Assembly (NCBI GenBank): GCA_016758965.1
Contig: JAEPRB010000126.1
Span: 1-64,000, forward strand
Reading direction: 5' to 3'
Length of the DNA stretch: 64,000 bases
DNA from: Circinella minor
Lineage: Eukaryota > Mucoromycota > Mucoromycetes > Mucorales > Lichtheimiaceae
The notes beneath the pieces were generated by a model that did not search any database, was not told the DNA's origin, and was given only the letters and a program-made list of their open reading frames with translations. The position numbers were made by a program, and so were the translations under genes. Shown piece by piece: positions 37,646 through 49,885 of the stretch (the first letter of the stretch is position 1; each line of letters begins with the position of its first letter).

Positions 37646-40129
37646 ATGTTAATGTCTTCGGCAAAAGCACGATTTTTATCGTTGCTTTTGTTGACTTTTT
37701 CGAAATCATTTGTTATTGCAATAACCCCAGAACGTCGCGGAGAACCAGGTATGAATTGTCTTTGTCATAATATTTTTTTACTATTCCAGCGCTGAAGTAA
37801 TGCCTATTACACCAAGAGCAACAAGCTAACTTACACATATTTAAACATTTTTAAGAATGTGGATTTATGACAAGCTCTGCAACTATTTATTGTTATGGAG
37901 GGCAAATGACCGAATTAAAAGCAGGTTACGGCGAAGATGCTCCAACGGCTATTCTAGGTGATGTGTTTATCACTCTTAATTTAACACAAAATACGGATGT
38001 TACTGCATTACAAAACTCATGGGAAAGAGTATCATCAGATGCCGGTTCGAATATTTATCCAGCATTTGCAGTTGTTCCACAACATGACATTATTTTTATG
38101 GATGGAGGCAGGGGAGCAGGTACCGAGATATAAACTAATTATTAATGGTTTGATAAAGATAAGCAATCTAATAACAGTACACTAGGTAACAATGGTCAGA
38201 CGCTCGCTCGATATAAAACAACTATTTTCAATGCTGATGTCGGATCATGGTCAACTGATACTCCATCTAGAGATGGCGCTATGATGTAAGTAGTATGTAT
38301 TTTTGCTTTATGCATAATACAGAGAACTTTTTTAATGAAAAACAAAATTGTGCCGATACATAATATAATACAAATGTCTACACGTATTTATAGTCAAACT
38401 CATACTGCGACACTTGGGCAAGATAATAATACTCTCTATGTTTGGGGAGGGTTCCGGTAAATATTATAACCAACAACATACTCATAGGGCTAACTTCAGC
38501 TACCATGAATTTATAATAACGGCTAATGAATTAACGATTCAACGAACAGAGATCAAGATACTGGATTGCCAGACGGTATACCAGTAGAATACCCTTTGGA
38601 AATGTATTTATTCGATATCAAAGTACGTTACCACATATATATATGTATTTTCTTAAAAGTATACATGAGCATATATTAATCAATTTGTTGTTTGTGAATA
38701 TCTTTAGAACTCAAAATGGAGCAGTAAAAGCCCAGTAGCAACTTTGGATGCAACACGGGCCTATCAGAAAGCAGTTCGCATTGGGTCAAGCATTTATTAT
38801 ATAGGTGGCATTATGCCACTATCAATTTCTCAATTCGTTGACGCACCAATGAATTCTGTTGTTATCTATGATACAGACATTGGTCAATGGCGTACACAGC
38901 ACACAAATGGGCTAGAACCAACGACTCGTATTCGTCATTCGGCAACTTTATGTATGCTTTTTTTCTATACTTTTCGTAAATTTTATAAATACGAAAAAAG
39001 ATTGCTAATTACTTTATAACTACATAATTGCTTATTTTTATCCAGTACCTACCGGAGATATTCTAGTTTTTGGTGGCCAACATCCATGTAAGTGAACAAT
39101 CTTTAACTATTATTGTTATAGCATTACAAGTACGCTCCAATATCTAACACATACTTTCTTATTACAATCATCGATGCTATTAAAAATAACAGTGAACAAT
39201 ACAATCTATCGCCCTGATTATTTATATACACTTCAAGTCACTGATCAACAGTTGACATGGAGTAATAGCAGCCTGAAAATTGACACAGATCCTGGCTCTT
39301 CAGGATTTAACGGACTTGGCATGATCGGGCATTCAGGTAATTGTTTTTTAAATTATCTAAATAGAACTAGCAACTAATTATATTTATTCGTTTATTATGT
39401 ATACAGCTGTCCTTGTTGGAAACAATTTGTTTTTCATGTTTGGTCGAATCCTTGATGTAAATTTAAATGTCGTTCAAAACACTTTATTAATTCTCGATGT
39501 AAATAAGTGGTCATGGATTTCTTCTGTTTCCGCTGTATCTCCGGAGGCGCAGCCCACAGACGAGTCTTCATCAGATGAAACTGTTGGTAATAGGAATGAT
39601 AGTAGTTCTAACACTGGAGCTATTGCAGGTGGCGTTGTTGGCGGTGTTGTTGGCGTTGCTGTTATTGCTGGTGCCATATTCTTTTTCCTTAGAAGGAAAA
39701 GAAATCAACAAAAAAGTGAGAAGAGTGGCTATGTATTAAATAATAACATGACATCTCCACAAGAAGATGTTCCACCTCCTCAGTATTATAATTCTGATCC
39801 GAATAATAATGTTCATCAACCCATGCTACCAGTGTCAAATATCCATTATCGTAAGTGTCATCGTTATTTTTCTCACCATCTAAAAAGTACTATATGTTTT
39901 TATTTTTACTGACAATTTTATGTACATAGCTGCCGATGGTAGTGCTAATAGCGATAGATCATATCCACGTTCACCAGTCTCTACCAATAATACACCTCCT
40001 TCTTGGCAAGATCGATCTACTTATCATAGCTCTGAAAAACCTGATGCTTCGATATCGCCACCAGGTTCTAGCGGAAACCATGAGCCAATCCGTTTGGTTA
40101 TGCAGCCAGTAAAACCCGATGGAGCATGA
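37646..40129 (+). CDS. Kelch-repeat single-pass membrane protein, paralogue A
   Basis: Ten exons (37646-37748, 37856-38119, 38186-38285, 38394-38456, 38550-38622, 38708-38951, 39046-39087, 39193-39336, 39407-39850, 39930-40129) encode 558 aa. Residues 1-25 look like a signal peptide. The ectodomain has about six Kelch-type blades, visible as YCYGGQ, LYVWGG, IYYIGG, ILVFGGQ and LFFMFGR with spaced Trp. One TM segment (about 416-439), rich in Gly/Ala, is followed by the stop-transfer RRKRN and a tail of about 119 residues containing PPPQYYN, EKPDAS and the terminal VKPDGA. The topology predicts an extracellular beta-propeller and a cytoplasmic tail. The start was set by alignment with paralogue C; an in-frame ATG at 37601 would add 15 residues. 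It has one intron (38120-38185) that B and C lack. The ligand and signalling role are unknown. Confidence 0.9.
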
Positions 40130-40432
40130 TAATGCGTTTTATACACGGTATGTAGTACTGAGAAATAATGAATGTGTATTATAATAATGTTATTTATATA
40201 TGGTTATTATTCTGATTTTTATTTCTATTTACGTAGCAAAAATAGGCCATAGTATGGCGCATTTTTTGCTTTATATATAAGATTGTTTAACAAGAAGAAT
40301 ATTTAACAGTAATATTATTACGAAACAATATAGTAGATTATTATTTATATTTCAACATTTCTACTTAATATATAACTGCAGGATATACTATTCAATAAGT
40401 CGACAGCACTTTACATTGTTATAATACATTTA

Positions 40433-40531
40433 CAGTAGGCCTCCGTTAATTTCATGTACTTCATTCCTGGCTATTTTGTGAAATTAACGGTGGAATGAAA
40501 TTATTGGGGCACCATGTTGGAGGCAAAACTG
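40433..40531. mobile_element. Possible 99-bp palindromic miniature element
   Basis: The left end is CAGTAGGCCTCCGTTAAT. The reverse complement of the right end starts CAGTTTTGCCTCCAACAT, so CAGT and GCCTCC are shared with one gap. Inside are perfect 12-bp arms CCGTTAATTTCA (40443-40454) and TGAAATTAACGG (40479-40490), and a further TTCATTCC/GGAATGAA pair. TA flanks the left end; the right flank has TA only after an extra G. It resembles small pogo/mariner-type MITEs, but the ends are imperfect. Confidence 0.45.
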
Positions 40532-41626
40532 GTAAAACGTTCAACAGAAAATAATAAAATAAACAAACCAATGTATATTTTAGTGTTCGTGTAATATGCT
40601 TTAAATTATATAGTTTATATTCCTTTGACATATTTTTTCATAATAGTAATCACTAAGAAAAAGAATATGAGTACCATAAATACGATCAATGTTGGTACTG
40701 AAGTAGAGCTGTCATAGTTCCCGTGATTCTCAACTAGATCGAAACAATTGCTGTCTTCTAAAAAAGCTACGCAGTTTAACTTCCTTATCACAGGAAGCCA
40801 ATAAAGCTCTTTTTCAAGTCATGTTTTGAAAAACCTGTTAGTTTCAATTTCACTTCCACAATAATTTTGAGGACTTAAATAAGGGGATTTGAAAGTTAAC
40901 ACTAGCTGGTCACAGGGTGCAAGTTAATTCATAAAAAAACTGATAACCTTTTTAGAATATACCTATTTTGATATATGAGATTACGTGTACATAGGCTGAG
41001 CTGAATGTCTCTTAAACTCTTAAAAGGACAATTAAACGTGCTTTAACCTTTATTGACAATTTATAAATAATGAACAGCAACAGTGTGAATAGTAATCAGA
41101 TTTCATTTCTTTTCAAAGTTGAATATAATGAAGATTTTAATTTCGATTTCACCAACATAGAATCAGGTTTCGCCGTCATAATACAGCAACAATAAAAGTA
41201 GCAGCAATCTTCAAGCAGAAAAAAAGAAGAGGATGGTGAGCTACCAAGATGTGAATTATTTGGTGATAGACAAATCATTGGATGCATATGAGATATTTTA
41301 GCATTACCATATTAAGTAAGCAAGAGAGGAAAGATGAGGCCCAAGCCGCTTTATTTTTACGCCACTAAGATACCAAATTAGGTATGTCCCATCTAAAATT
41401 AATTCGCACCTTGTGAGCAATTAGAGAGATTTAGGATAACTTTTCATGAACCCAAATATATAGATGAAATGTTTAGTAACACAACAATGCTATGAAAACT
41501 AAATTCACATATTTTTATTGGAACGGTGAAAGGTTTTAGCGTTATTCATACACCGCATTTGAAAATACGAAGACCTTCGTGTTTTGACGAAAGTGGATGT
41601 TGAATCGTGACCTATTTTTCCTTTTA

Positions 41627-41726
41627 CAGTTTCGTATTTTGGTGAAAATACTTAACCCAAACCTTTCTACTACTATATTTTGCAACTATTCATAGCCAAA
41701 ACAAGCAAAGTAACGAGGCGCTACTG
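41627..41726. mobile_element. Possible 100-bp miniature element with TA flanks
   Basis: It starts CAGTTTCGTATTTTGG, and the reverse complement of its end starts CAGTAGCGCCTCGTTACTTT. The two share CAGT and TCGT-TTTG but need a gap of about six bases. TA dinucleotides stand on both sides (41625-41626 and 41727-41728). The CAGT-CCTCG end resembles the 176-bp element at 6703. An AAAATACGAA block just left of it (about 41561) is inverted relative to TTCGTATTTT inside it. Confidence 0.35.
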
Positions 41727-42334
41727 TAAAATAAAAGCAACCTGCATTAAACTATTTTAAAATCAGCCACTATTAAGAGTCATAATGGTGACGTCTCAAT
41801 ACCTCATAATATATAAGGAAAAATATTTCTACTTTATGAGGTACTGATGAATAAGCTGGACTGGTAAAAAGTTGTTTGGGGGGGGGAGATCCAAAGTCAA
41901 AGAAGGGCAAAAAAAAATTAAGTTAAAATCTTATTCTTATAGGGCTAGTATGCCACATTTACGCAAAGTTAAAAGTCACAGCTACACAAGATGATTTATA
42001 GTTTTACTCTCAAGCAATGTTTTGTACAATGACTAAAATGACTTTACAATTATTTCAAAATCTGTACATGCTGTTTATATATTACTGTAAATTAATGCAA
42101 CATATATTGTATATCATCTACTGCAAGGTCCCTTTACACTATTGGCATTTGTTGTTGAAGTGATAATGTTCTAAGTGATTTTAAATCATGATTTAATAGG
42201 CGAAGATAGATAAAGCAGGCATTGTTTGTAATGCTGGGGTGGTTGTACGAGGGCTTAGAATAGCGTATTAAAAGCCAAACGTGATTTTTTTTATTATAAG
42301 CTTTCTTTTCTTCTTGTTTACCACAAATAAAACA

Positions 42335-44713
42335 ATGAAAAAAGCGCCTGTGACAAAAAGTCTTTTTCTATTATTATTAATTTCTGGGGCATTAGTTCAT
42401 GCACTTGCACCACAACCTCGCGCTGACCCAAGTAACAATATTAATTATTTAAGAGTGTAATAATAAACATATGCTTCCTAATTTTTATTTAAAACATTTC
42501 ATGATTTTTAGTGTGCGGGTACATGGCTACGGAAGCCAAAATTTATTGTTACGGAGGGCAGCGATTTGCGGATGGTGGGAGTGCAACATCTAGTTTTGAT
42601 CAATATTTTTTTAGTATGAGCCTGACACAGGATTGGCAAGTTACTGATATGCAAAATGGATGGGAACACATAACCCAAGATGCTGGAGAAAACACTAATT
42701 TTGCAATGGAAGTCATACCAAATCAAAATACCATTTTTATGCACGGCGGGGGCATATCATCTTTAGTGCTTACCAGGTATAAAGCTGCCTATATCAATAC
42801 GACAGATATCAATGCTGGTTGGAAAGAAATCAGTCCAGCTCAACGTGGAAGTAGAGTGTAAATATATACATTTTGTCATTTAAATAGTGCAATATCTAAG
42901 TTAGTAGTAGGGATAGTAGTAGTGGATATATAATTAATTACATATACATTGTAGTCAAACACAATCAGCAATACTTGGACCAGATAATTCGACAATTTAC
43001 ATTTGGGGCGGAATGAGGTATACAATAATATTATTATGTGGGTTATTGTATTATGGCATCTTGATTTGTATAGCTTTCGAAAAAAGAAATGTGTTACCAA
43101 ACTCTACTTTATTAAAAGAAATACATGGACCGGTGATATGGAAACTGGTGATGAGATATATCCTCGGCAGATGTACACATTTAACGTTGCAGTAACTTGA
43201 ATATACTTTTTTTCCCAATGATTGCTTACGAACAATTAATGACTATCTCTGATCGTATCTTTTATAATGCATAGAATTGGCAATGGGGCACCGGAAGTTT
43301 GGCGGCAGCAGGGTATACCTATGCTAAGCCAGTGCTTGTCGGAATCTCTATTTATTATCTTGGTGGCTATACGACAGCATCGAATAAAAGAAGTGAAAAT
43401 CCAATGGATAGCGTTCTATTGTATAACACAGATACTGGTGCATGGCAAACCCAAGGTATCGGCGGATCAATAACTCCATCAACAAGAATTCGCCATACAG
43501 TAAATTTAAGTATGTTTAGTTTCTCTAATATTATTTAGCTTTTAGTGGATGCATTATGTGTACTGTATATATTACATAGAATGAGAGAACTGTAGTTTTT
43601 TAAGTATCTTTGTATATCTGATAGAGCCAAGTACAGGAGAGATTATTTTATTTGGCGGGCAAAATCCAGGTAACCTGAGTTAAACAATTTAACATTTGAT
43701 ATCCATAAAATATAGAAATCAGTAATAACCAAATTTATTGACACTGGTAATTGAAATATAATCATTCAAGCGAACAACAGTCAAACACGAGATGATTATT
43801 TCTATATATTAAGCACCCAGGATGGTAATCTGCAGTGGAGCACCAGGACATTGGGAGGAACTTCAAGTAATTTGGGAGTACTTGGTCATTCTGGTATGTA
43901 ATTCTTTTTTATCTCATGACAAATACTTATTATAATAGATTTATTAGCTTTAGAAAAGCTCCATGCACTAGTACGTAGTAGTACACTTTGTTTTTTTTTA
44001 TCATTGACTATTTTAACACGCATATACATTATTTATTCAGCTGTTGTTGCCGGAGATTATTTATTCGTCATGTTTGGAGCTGTAAATAATGACAATCCAG
44101 CTACAGCTTATTTTAGTCTCTCTAATGAAGTGCGGGTAATGGATATCAATAAATGGTCTTGGGTTACCTCTGTTAGTGCTTTGACGCCTGAAGCTCGATC
44201 GACAACGGCTAATAACGGCGGAGACAGTAAAGATAGCGGAAGCCAGGGGAATAACACTGACGGTTCCAGCCAATTTTCAGTTAGTACTGGGACGATAGTG
44301 GGAATAGTGGTTGGTGCTGTGGCAGGTCTTGCCATCATTGCCGGACTTCTTATTTTCTTCTTCATACGAAGAAGAAAAAACCGAAAGTTGGAAGAAAAAG
44401 ATTACAACTACAATAATGATAGGATGCCTCCAAATGAAAAAGAGCGTGAGTGCTTATTTGTGTATCCATTTGAGCACATATCTATAACATACCTAACAAT
44501 TAATATTTTCATCTAGATTCACAACGAAATGGTAGCACATCACACCCATCTTCTAAAGATCAGCATATTCCTCTTATAATTCAAGGTCAGCCACCAGTTT
44601 TCCATAGGACAGAAAAGCCTGATGGCTTACTGTCAGTCAACAGGGACCGTGATGTAGAGTACTCATTACCGCCAGCTATGGTAAAATCAGTTAAACCTGA
44701 CGCTGGCGTATAG
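42335..44713 (+). CDS. Kelch-repeat single-pass membrane protein, paralogue B
   Basis: Nine exons (42335-42431, 42512-42857, 42955-43017, 43119-43191, 43275-43509, 43625-43669, 43771-43893, 44041-44445, 44517-44713) encode 527 aa. A signal peptide (MKKAPVTKSLFLLLLISGAL) leads into Kelch blades marked by IYCYGGQ, TIYIWGG, IYYLGG, IILFGGQ and LFVMFG. The TM segment is about 412-436, followed by IRRRKN. The tail keeps the same end logic as A and C (TEKPDG and a near-terminal VKPDAG) although most of the tail sequence differs. Intron positions and phases match paralogue C; blade lengths differ slightly. It is the most divergent of the three. It is likely a surface or secretory-pathway protein; the ligand is unknown. 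The exon 7 acceptor (AAG at 43768-43770) was chosen by phase and by the shared NN(S/T) after it. Confidence 0.88.
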
Positions 44714-46120
44714 TCTTAGTTCAAAAACGAAAGGCCTCTGGTCTATTTTTCTTGTTTACTACTACAATATCCTATATAACTACCTATATGCCTCTTTTAT
44801 TATTCACAAACATGTTGTAGGCTATTCTACTTGCCACATAATTACTTTCTGTCGTATTTATATAATATACTGTATATCTTACTATACGCACAAGAGTTAA
44901 ACTTTTTCATATTTAAAGTCATTTAAAAAACTCCTTCCCCACTTATTGATCCCTCTTTTATTATTTGTTACTCGTCATAATAATAGGATAATTATAACTA
45001 ATATACATGCACTCTATTTATAGATAGAAACAAATTACTGGTGTAAATTTTATTTCCTAAAATGCAATATACATAGACATGAGTTTGAAGTTCGGCGGCC
45101 TGAAGTTCTAGTAAATGATGTCACATATGAATGGAGCATCACAAATGCTCCCTTCATATATTTTAAAAAATCAATCGTACTAAATCAACAACTACGTATC
45201 TATCAGTACATTTAAATAAAAATAATAATTTGACAAATACATTAATTTTCTCACTTCTTGATCCAAATACTCTTTCTCCATCGGTTCCACTTATGACGAC
45301 TCATCTGTAGTGATAATCCCGCCCGATCAAAATATAACAAAACAAATTGTCAAATTATGATTGCGTTTTCGCCCATTTTGACACAGAAAAATTAACAATC
45401 TTTTGATATAGAAAAACCAAATATTAAACTTAACTCACAAGTTCTTTAATCTTTACTAAAGAAAAAATGTAGTTATCTATCAAGTTACTGTTTTCCCATG
45501 CCGAGTACGTAGTTGATGGTTAGCATTTCTTCTTTCAATATTGACCCATTATGTATATACTTCAAAAGCTGGTATGTTGCTGTGGTGAAAGTATGAAACA
45601 AAAAGATAATACTTTGTTTCTCAGCTTATTGTTACCTTTAAATACGTTACACAACAGATTGCTTACACCCCCATCGTGTACAAGCTTATTTGTTATGATA
45701 ACAAAAAACAAGAATTCCAAATAAATGATGCAGCAAGACAAGCCCTACTTCCAAAAATTTATTGCCGAAAAGCATTATAAGTATGTTTGACTCCCAGGAA
45801 TGACAATCTCCAAACAGTTCATGTGGCTATGACGTCTGTGTAATAATAGCATAGCCTGGATCAAGTTCGTTGTTCTCAAAGAAGTGAAGGTTCGCGTCCT
45901 CGTCAACATTTAGTACTAAACTGTACTGTGTTTAAAGAGCAGTTCCCATAGAATTATATATGGTAAATAAAAGAAATCAGATTTTTTTTGGTAATTTGAA
46001 GACTAATATACTGTTGGGGAAAATTGTTCCACAAAAGGGCTTAGGTTTATTTATTTTAAGAACTTGATTGACTCTTGGATTTCTCCACATCTTTCTTTCT
46101 TTCTCAATTTTTTTTTATTA
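44714..46120. other. Spacer between Kelch paralogues B and C
   Basis: No gene was recognised. A strong hairpin at 45125-45159 is listed separately. A GGTTCGCGTCC stretch near 45889 looks like a tRNA B box, but no cloverleaf surrounds it. Confidence 0.55.
45125..45159. repeat. Strong stem-loop, 15-bp arms
   Basis: ATATGAATGGAGCAT (45125-45139) pairs with ATGCTCCCTTCATAT (45145-45159) with one mismatch, around the 5-nt loop CACAA. It lies about 410 bp after the stop of Kelch paralogue B. It may be the core of a small palindromic element or a transcribed hairpin. Confidence 0.75.
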
Positions 46121-48620
46121 ATGATAATATCCCTTGTAAAAGCATCCGTCCGATTGTTGCTTTTACTGACCTTTTCTAAATGCTTGGTCTATGCAATAAC
46201 ACCAGAATCTCGTGGCGAATCTGGTAAAAATAAATAAATAAACGATATACAGATTCTGTGATACTTTTTTGTTTTTCATAGAACGCAAAGCTAAAAACAA
46301 ACAAGCTAACAATTGTAATAATGCTTTCTTTTTCCCATCAAAGAATGCTTATTTATGCCCACATATGCAAGTATTTTCTGTTACGGCGGACAAATTGTAA
46401 CAAGATCGTCAACTTTAGGTGAAACTGCCTCGCAAGCTATTCTTGGAAACGTTTTTATCGCCCTCGATCTTACACAGGATATGAATGTCAAAGACATGGA
46501 ATCTACATGGGTACAGCATCCAGACGTTGGGCCAAATTCGTATTTTGGATTTACAGCAGTGCCTGATCAAAATATTATTTTTATGGACGGAGGTATCGGA
46601 GCAGCTGACTCTGGTACAACGCCTGCACGATTCAAAACAACAACCTATAATATAGTTACAAAGACTTGGGCAGACAATCTCCCTGCCCGAGATGGTGCAA
46701 TGGTGTAAGCTTTTTTGTTATTTAAATATTTCAAATCAAACATGCTAAATTGAATGATGGTTAGATAACTGATCAAACTTTTTGTAATGTCTCATATATT
46801 TAATGTTACACAGACGGTCACACATGGCTACACTAGGACAAGATAATAATACAGTTTATGTCTGGGGTGGATACAGGTAGCTTAAATATACATCTAATAA
46901 TAGCTTATGTAAGCTAATTATACTGAAAAACTAATACCGCATCATTTCAATAATAAATTTGGTTTCAGGGATCAGGTAACTGGCTTACCCGCTGGTTCCG
47001 GATACCAGATTCCGCTGGAAATGTATATGTACGATGTTAAAGTAGGTAAATTTTTGTTGTCAATGATCTAGTAAAAAAGATTGTACATGTCAAAAATTAA
47101 ATGCTATATTATTAACATTAGAACTCACGATGGAGCAGTGGAAGTCCAGCCTCATCTTTGGATCAAATACGGATGTCGCATGAAGCAGTTCGTATTGGAT
47201 CAAATATTTATTATATCGGCGGGACATACGCCGAGACAGTTTCGAGTTACAAAGAAGCACCCATGAATAGTATTATTATTTACGATACAGATAAAAGTCA
47301 ATGGAGTACTCAGACAACTAATGGACCAGTACCTACTACACGGATTCGTCACTCAGCAACTTTAAGTACGTTTTTTTTACAACTTGACTTCAGCATATTA
47401 TTTACGTACTGCGACAAAAAAAAAGGCGAACATTGAACATGTAGTTTAATAGTATAAACAATGCTTTTTTCTTTTTTTCTTATTAGTACCAAGTACTGGA
47501 CAAATCGTTCTGTTCGGGGGCCAATCCCCATGTAAGTAGCTCTTTTTTTTTATGAATTGTATTGCCAGTTCAAAAGTATTATCCTGTTAAATATAAAAAG
47601 TTTTAATTATATAATCAATTATTCAAATATGGAATTAGTCAATAATACCATTTTCCGAGAAGATTATTTTTTCATACTTGACACTAAAAACAGTATGACA
47701 TGGAGTACGAGAGGGATTGGGGAGCAAGGTCCCAGTTTTAATGGCACAGGAATTTATGGTCATTCCGGTAAAGAATAATTTTACTCATTTGTTATTGTTT
47801 TGAGTGAATTGAACACACGCGCACCTCTTTTCCCCTTGTGGCATTAACCATATTTTTTTTTGTTTATTTAGCTGTCCTTGTTGAGAACAATTTATTTATT
47901 CTTTTCGGTCGTTTAAATGATGCAAATCTGGGGATTATTGCAAACAACGTATTGGTGATGGATGTAAATAATTGGAGTTGGATCTCGTCTATTTCTGCCG
48001 TGGCACCTGTAGATCGATCAATAAATGGACCTTCACCCGATTCAACACCCATTTCAAATAACAGTAGTGACAATAAAGGAGCTATAGCAGGAGCAGTAGT
48101 TGGAGCCTTGGCCGGCGTTTCCATCATCGCTGGTGCCATATTCTTTTTTATCCGCAGAAAGAGAAATCAGCCAAGCAACAACGAACAAAACGAATACGTA
48201 TCGCATAACAATAATATACCATCTTCATCATTGGAAGAACCCCCACCACTTCACTATTATAATACAGATACTGATAATAATAACAATGCTCATCAACCCA
48301 TGCTAACAGCCTCAGATGTTCCACATTGTGAGTTGAATTTTTTTTTTTCAAAAAAAGACTAACACTGCCTTAATCCTGTTGTAAATATCATGTATTATCC
48401 TAACACTAATTATATGTATATAGCTGTTGATGAAAGCGTTAGTGGTGGTAGAGGATACATTCGTTCACCAATTTCTACCGATAATACGTCTTCGTGGCAC
48501 GATCGATCAGTTTATTATGGTTCTGAAAAACCTGATGCTTCGGTATCACCAGAAAGCTTTAGCGAACATAGTGAACCAATCCGACTAACGTTGAAACCTG
48601 TAAAACCAGACGGGGCATGA
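46121..48620 (+). CDS. Kelch-repeat single-pass membrane protein, paralogue C
   Basis: Nine exons (46121-46223, 46344-46704, 46814-46876, 46969-47041, 47122-47365, 47487-47531, 47639-47767, 47872-48327, 48424-48620) encode 556 aa. A signal peptide ends near YAITPESRG. Kelch blades show IFCYGGQ, VYVWGG, IYYIGG, IVLFGGQ and LFILFGR. The TM segment (about 410-433), in GAIAGAVVGALAG context, ends in IRRKRN. The tail has PPPLHYYN, SEKPDAS and the terminal VKPDGA. It is very close to paralogue A in both ectodomain and tail, which argues for a recent tandem duplication. It lacks the extra intron of A at the equivalent point in exon 2. The function is not known; it could sense carbohydrate or partner-cell ligands, but that is only a guess from the Kelch fold. 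Confidence 0.9.
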
Positions 48621-49885
48621 TAAATTTTAAATAACAAACTACCCATATTTTTAATAGAAGCAACATCCTGGAGCAATAATATTAGTTTTGTGTCATAATT
48701 TTTTTTTTTCATTTTTTAGCAATCACACTTGTATCAATAATAATAGCAATGTACCCACTACCTTTTTATATATACAGTAGCAACTTAACCTTTATTTTAC
48801 AGAATATTAAACTATAAACTCCTGGTAGTAATCAAATTCAGAAAATTGGCATTGCTTATATATCAATGGCTTCACATTTGACGCTACAAATTTTACTCGC
48901 ACGCATACTAACATAATCATTTCGGAGTGTTACTACGTATTTTATGAGTGTTTATCATGAACTGATGAATTTTTTGGTTGTACTACTCCCACGGGTATTG
49001 AAAAGTGCTCCAATACCTAATTAAACAATCCCTAGGTTCAATACAATAAATTATAAAAACAGAGTCGCATGGATGGCCTAGTGATACTCCATTTAGAGAT
49101 CCCATCCATGGTGCAAGTAGCATAGCAAATCAAAATATTGCAAAACAAAAGAAGAGAATTATAACAGTAACACTTACGTACCAGTAAATTTACTGTATTG
49201 TAGCAGCATTCATATTAACGGGAATCTGACCTGTGTTGTTGATTAATAAAAAAAAGTGAGTAACTGAAGTAGTGATTAAGAAGTATGATTAGTTGTTTAT
49301 TTTCTGATACAGTTTATGTGGGTCATGCATCTTAGAATTATTAACGTTGCTACAAAAATTTAATCTGATTTTAACTTTGTATTATAACCATTTCCATGAA
49401 GTGACATAGAAAAGTCTATTTTCTCCTTTTTATTTTCTACGTAACTACTATTATTGTCACCACACAGATTATAATTATATGTTGCACAGAATGAAATTTT
49501 CTCATTTGTTTTCATTTATTAAGTGTAATTATCAGAAGCTCATATGACAAATTTATTTTTATTTTTATCATCATTTTTATCATCATCATACGTAAAGCAG
49601 AGGAAGCAATAGATCAATAAAAATTAGCGATAGAAGAAAGTCTGTGCGCAAATCACCAGTTCGCTTTTAAAGCGGGGTAACAGGGACAAAAAAATATATA
49701 TACTAAACTTTTAGAATTCTGTTGCTGTGAGAATGATTCATTGCTGTGATACTTTTATTCATCATGAAAAATCACACCATAAAAAAAGCAATGTATTACA
49801 GTAATAAAAAAGAGAAAGAAAAAGAAAATCGAAAACTGACAGTTAACACTGTCTGGTTATTCCAAGGTGTATCTTACAAAACAGA
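48621..49885. other. Intergenic between convergent genes
   Basis: This holds the 3' regions of Kelch paralogue C (+) and the small membrane protein gene (-). No gene was recognised. A short inverted repeat GACAGT-TAAC-ACTGTC lies near 49838. Confidence 0.55.

Larger units (their letters stand above)
40130..42334. other. Spacer between Kelch paralogues A and B
   Basis: No gene was recognised. Two short elements with CAGT...ACTG ends (40433-40531 and 41627-41726) are listed separately. The promoter of paralogue B lies at the right end. Confidence 0.55.

Noticed and set aside
45880..45900. GGTTCGCGTCC resembling a tRNA B box
   Set aside because: The T-arm does not pair beyond three bases and no A box or acceptor stem is present at the right distance.
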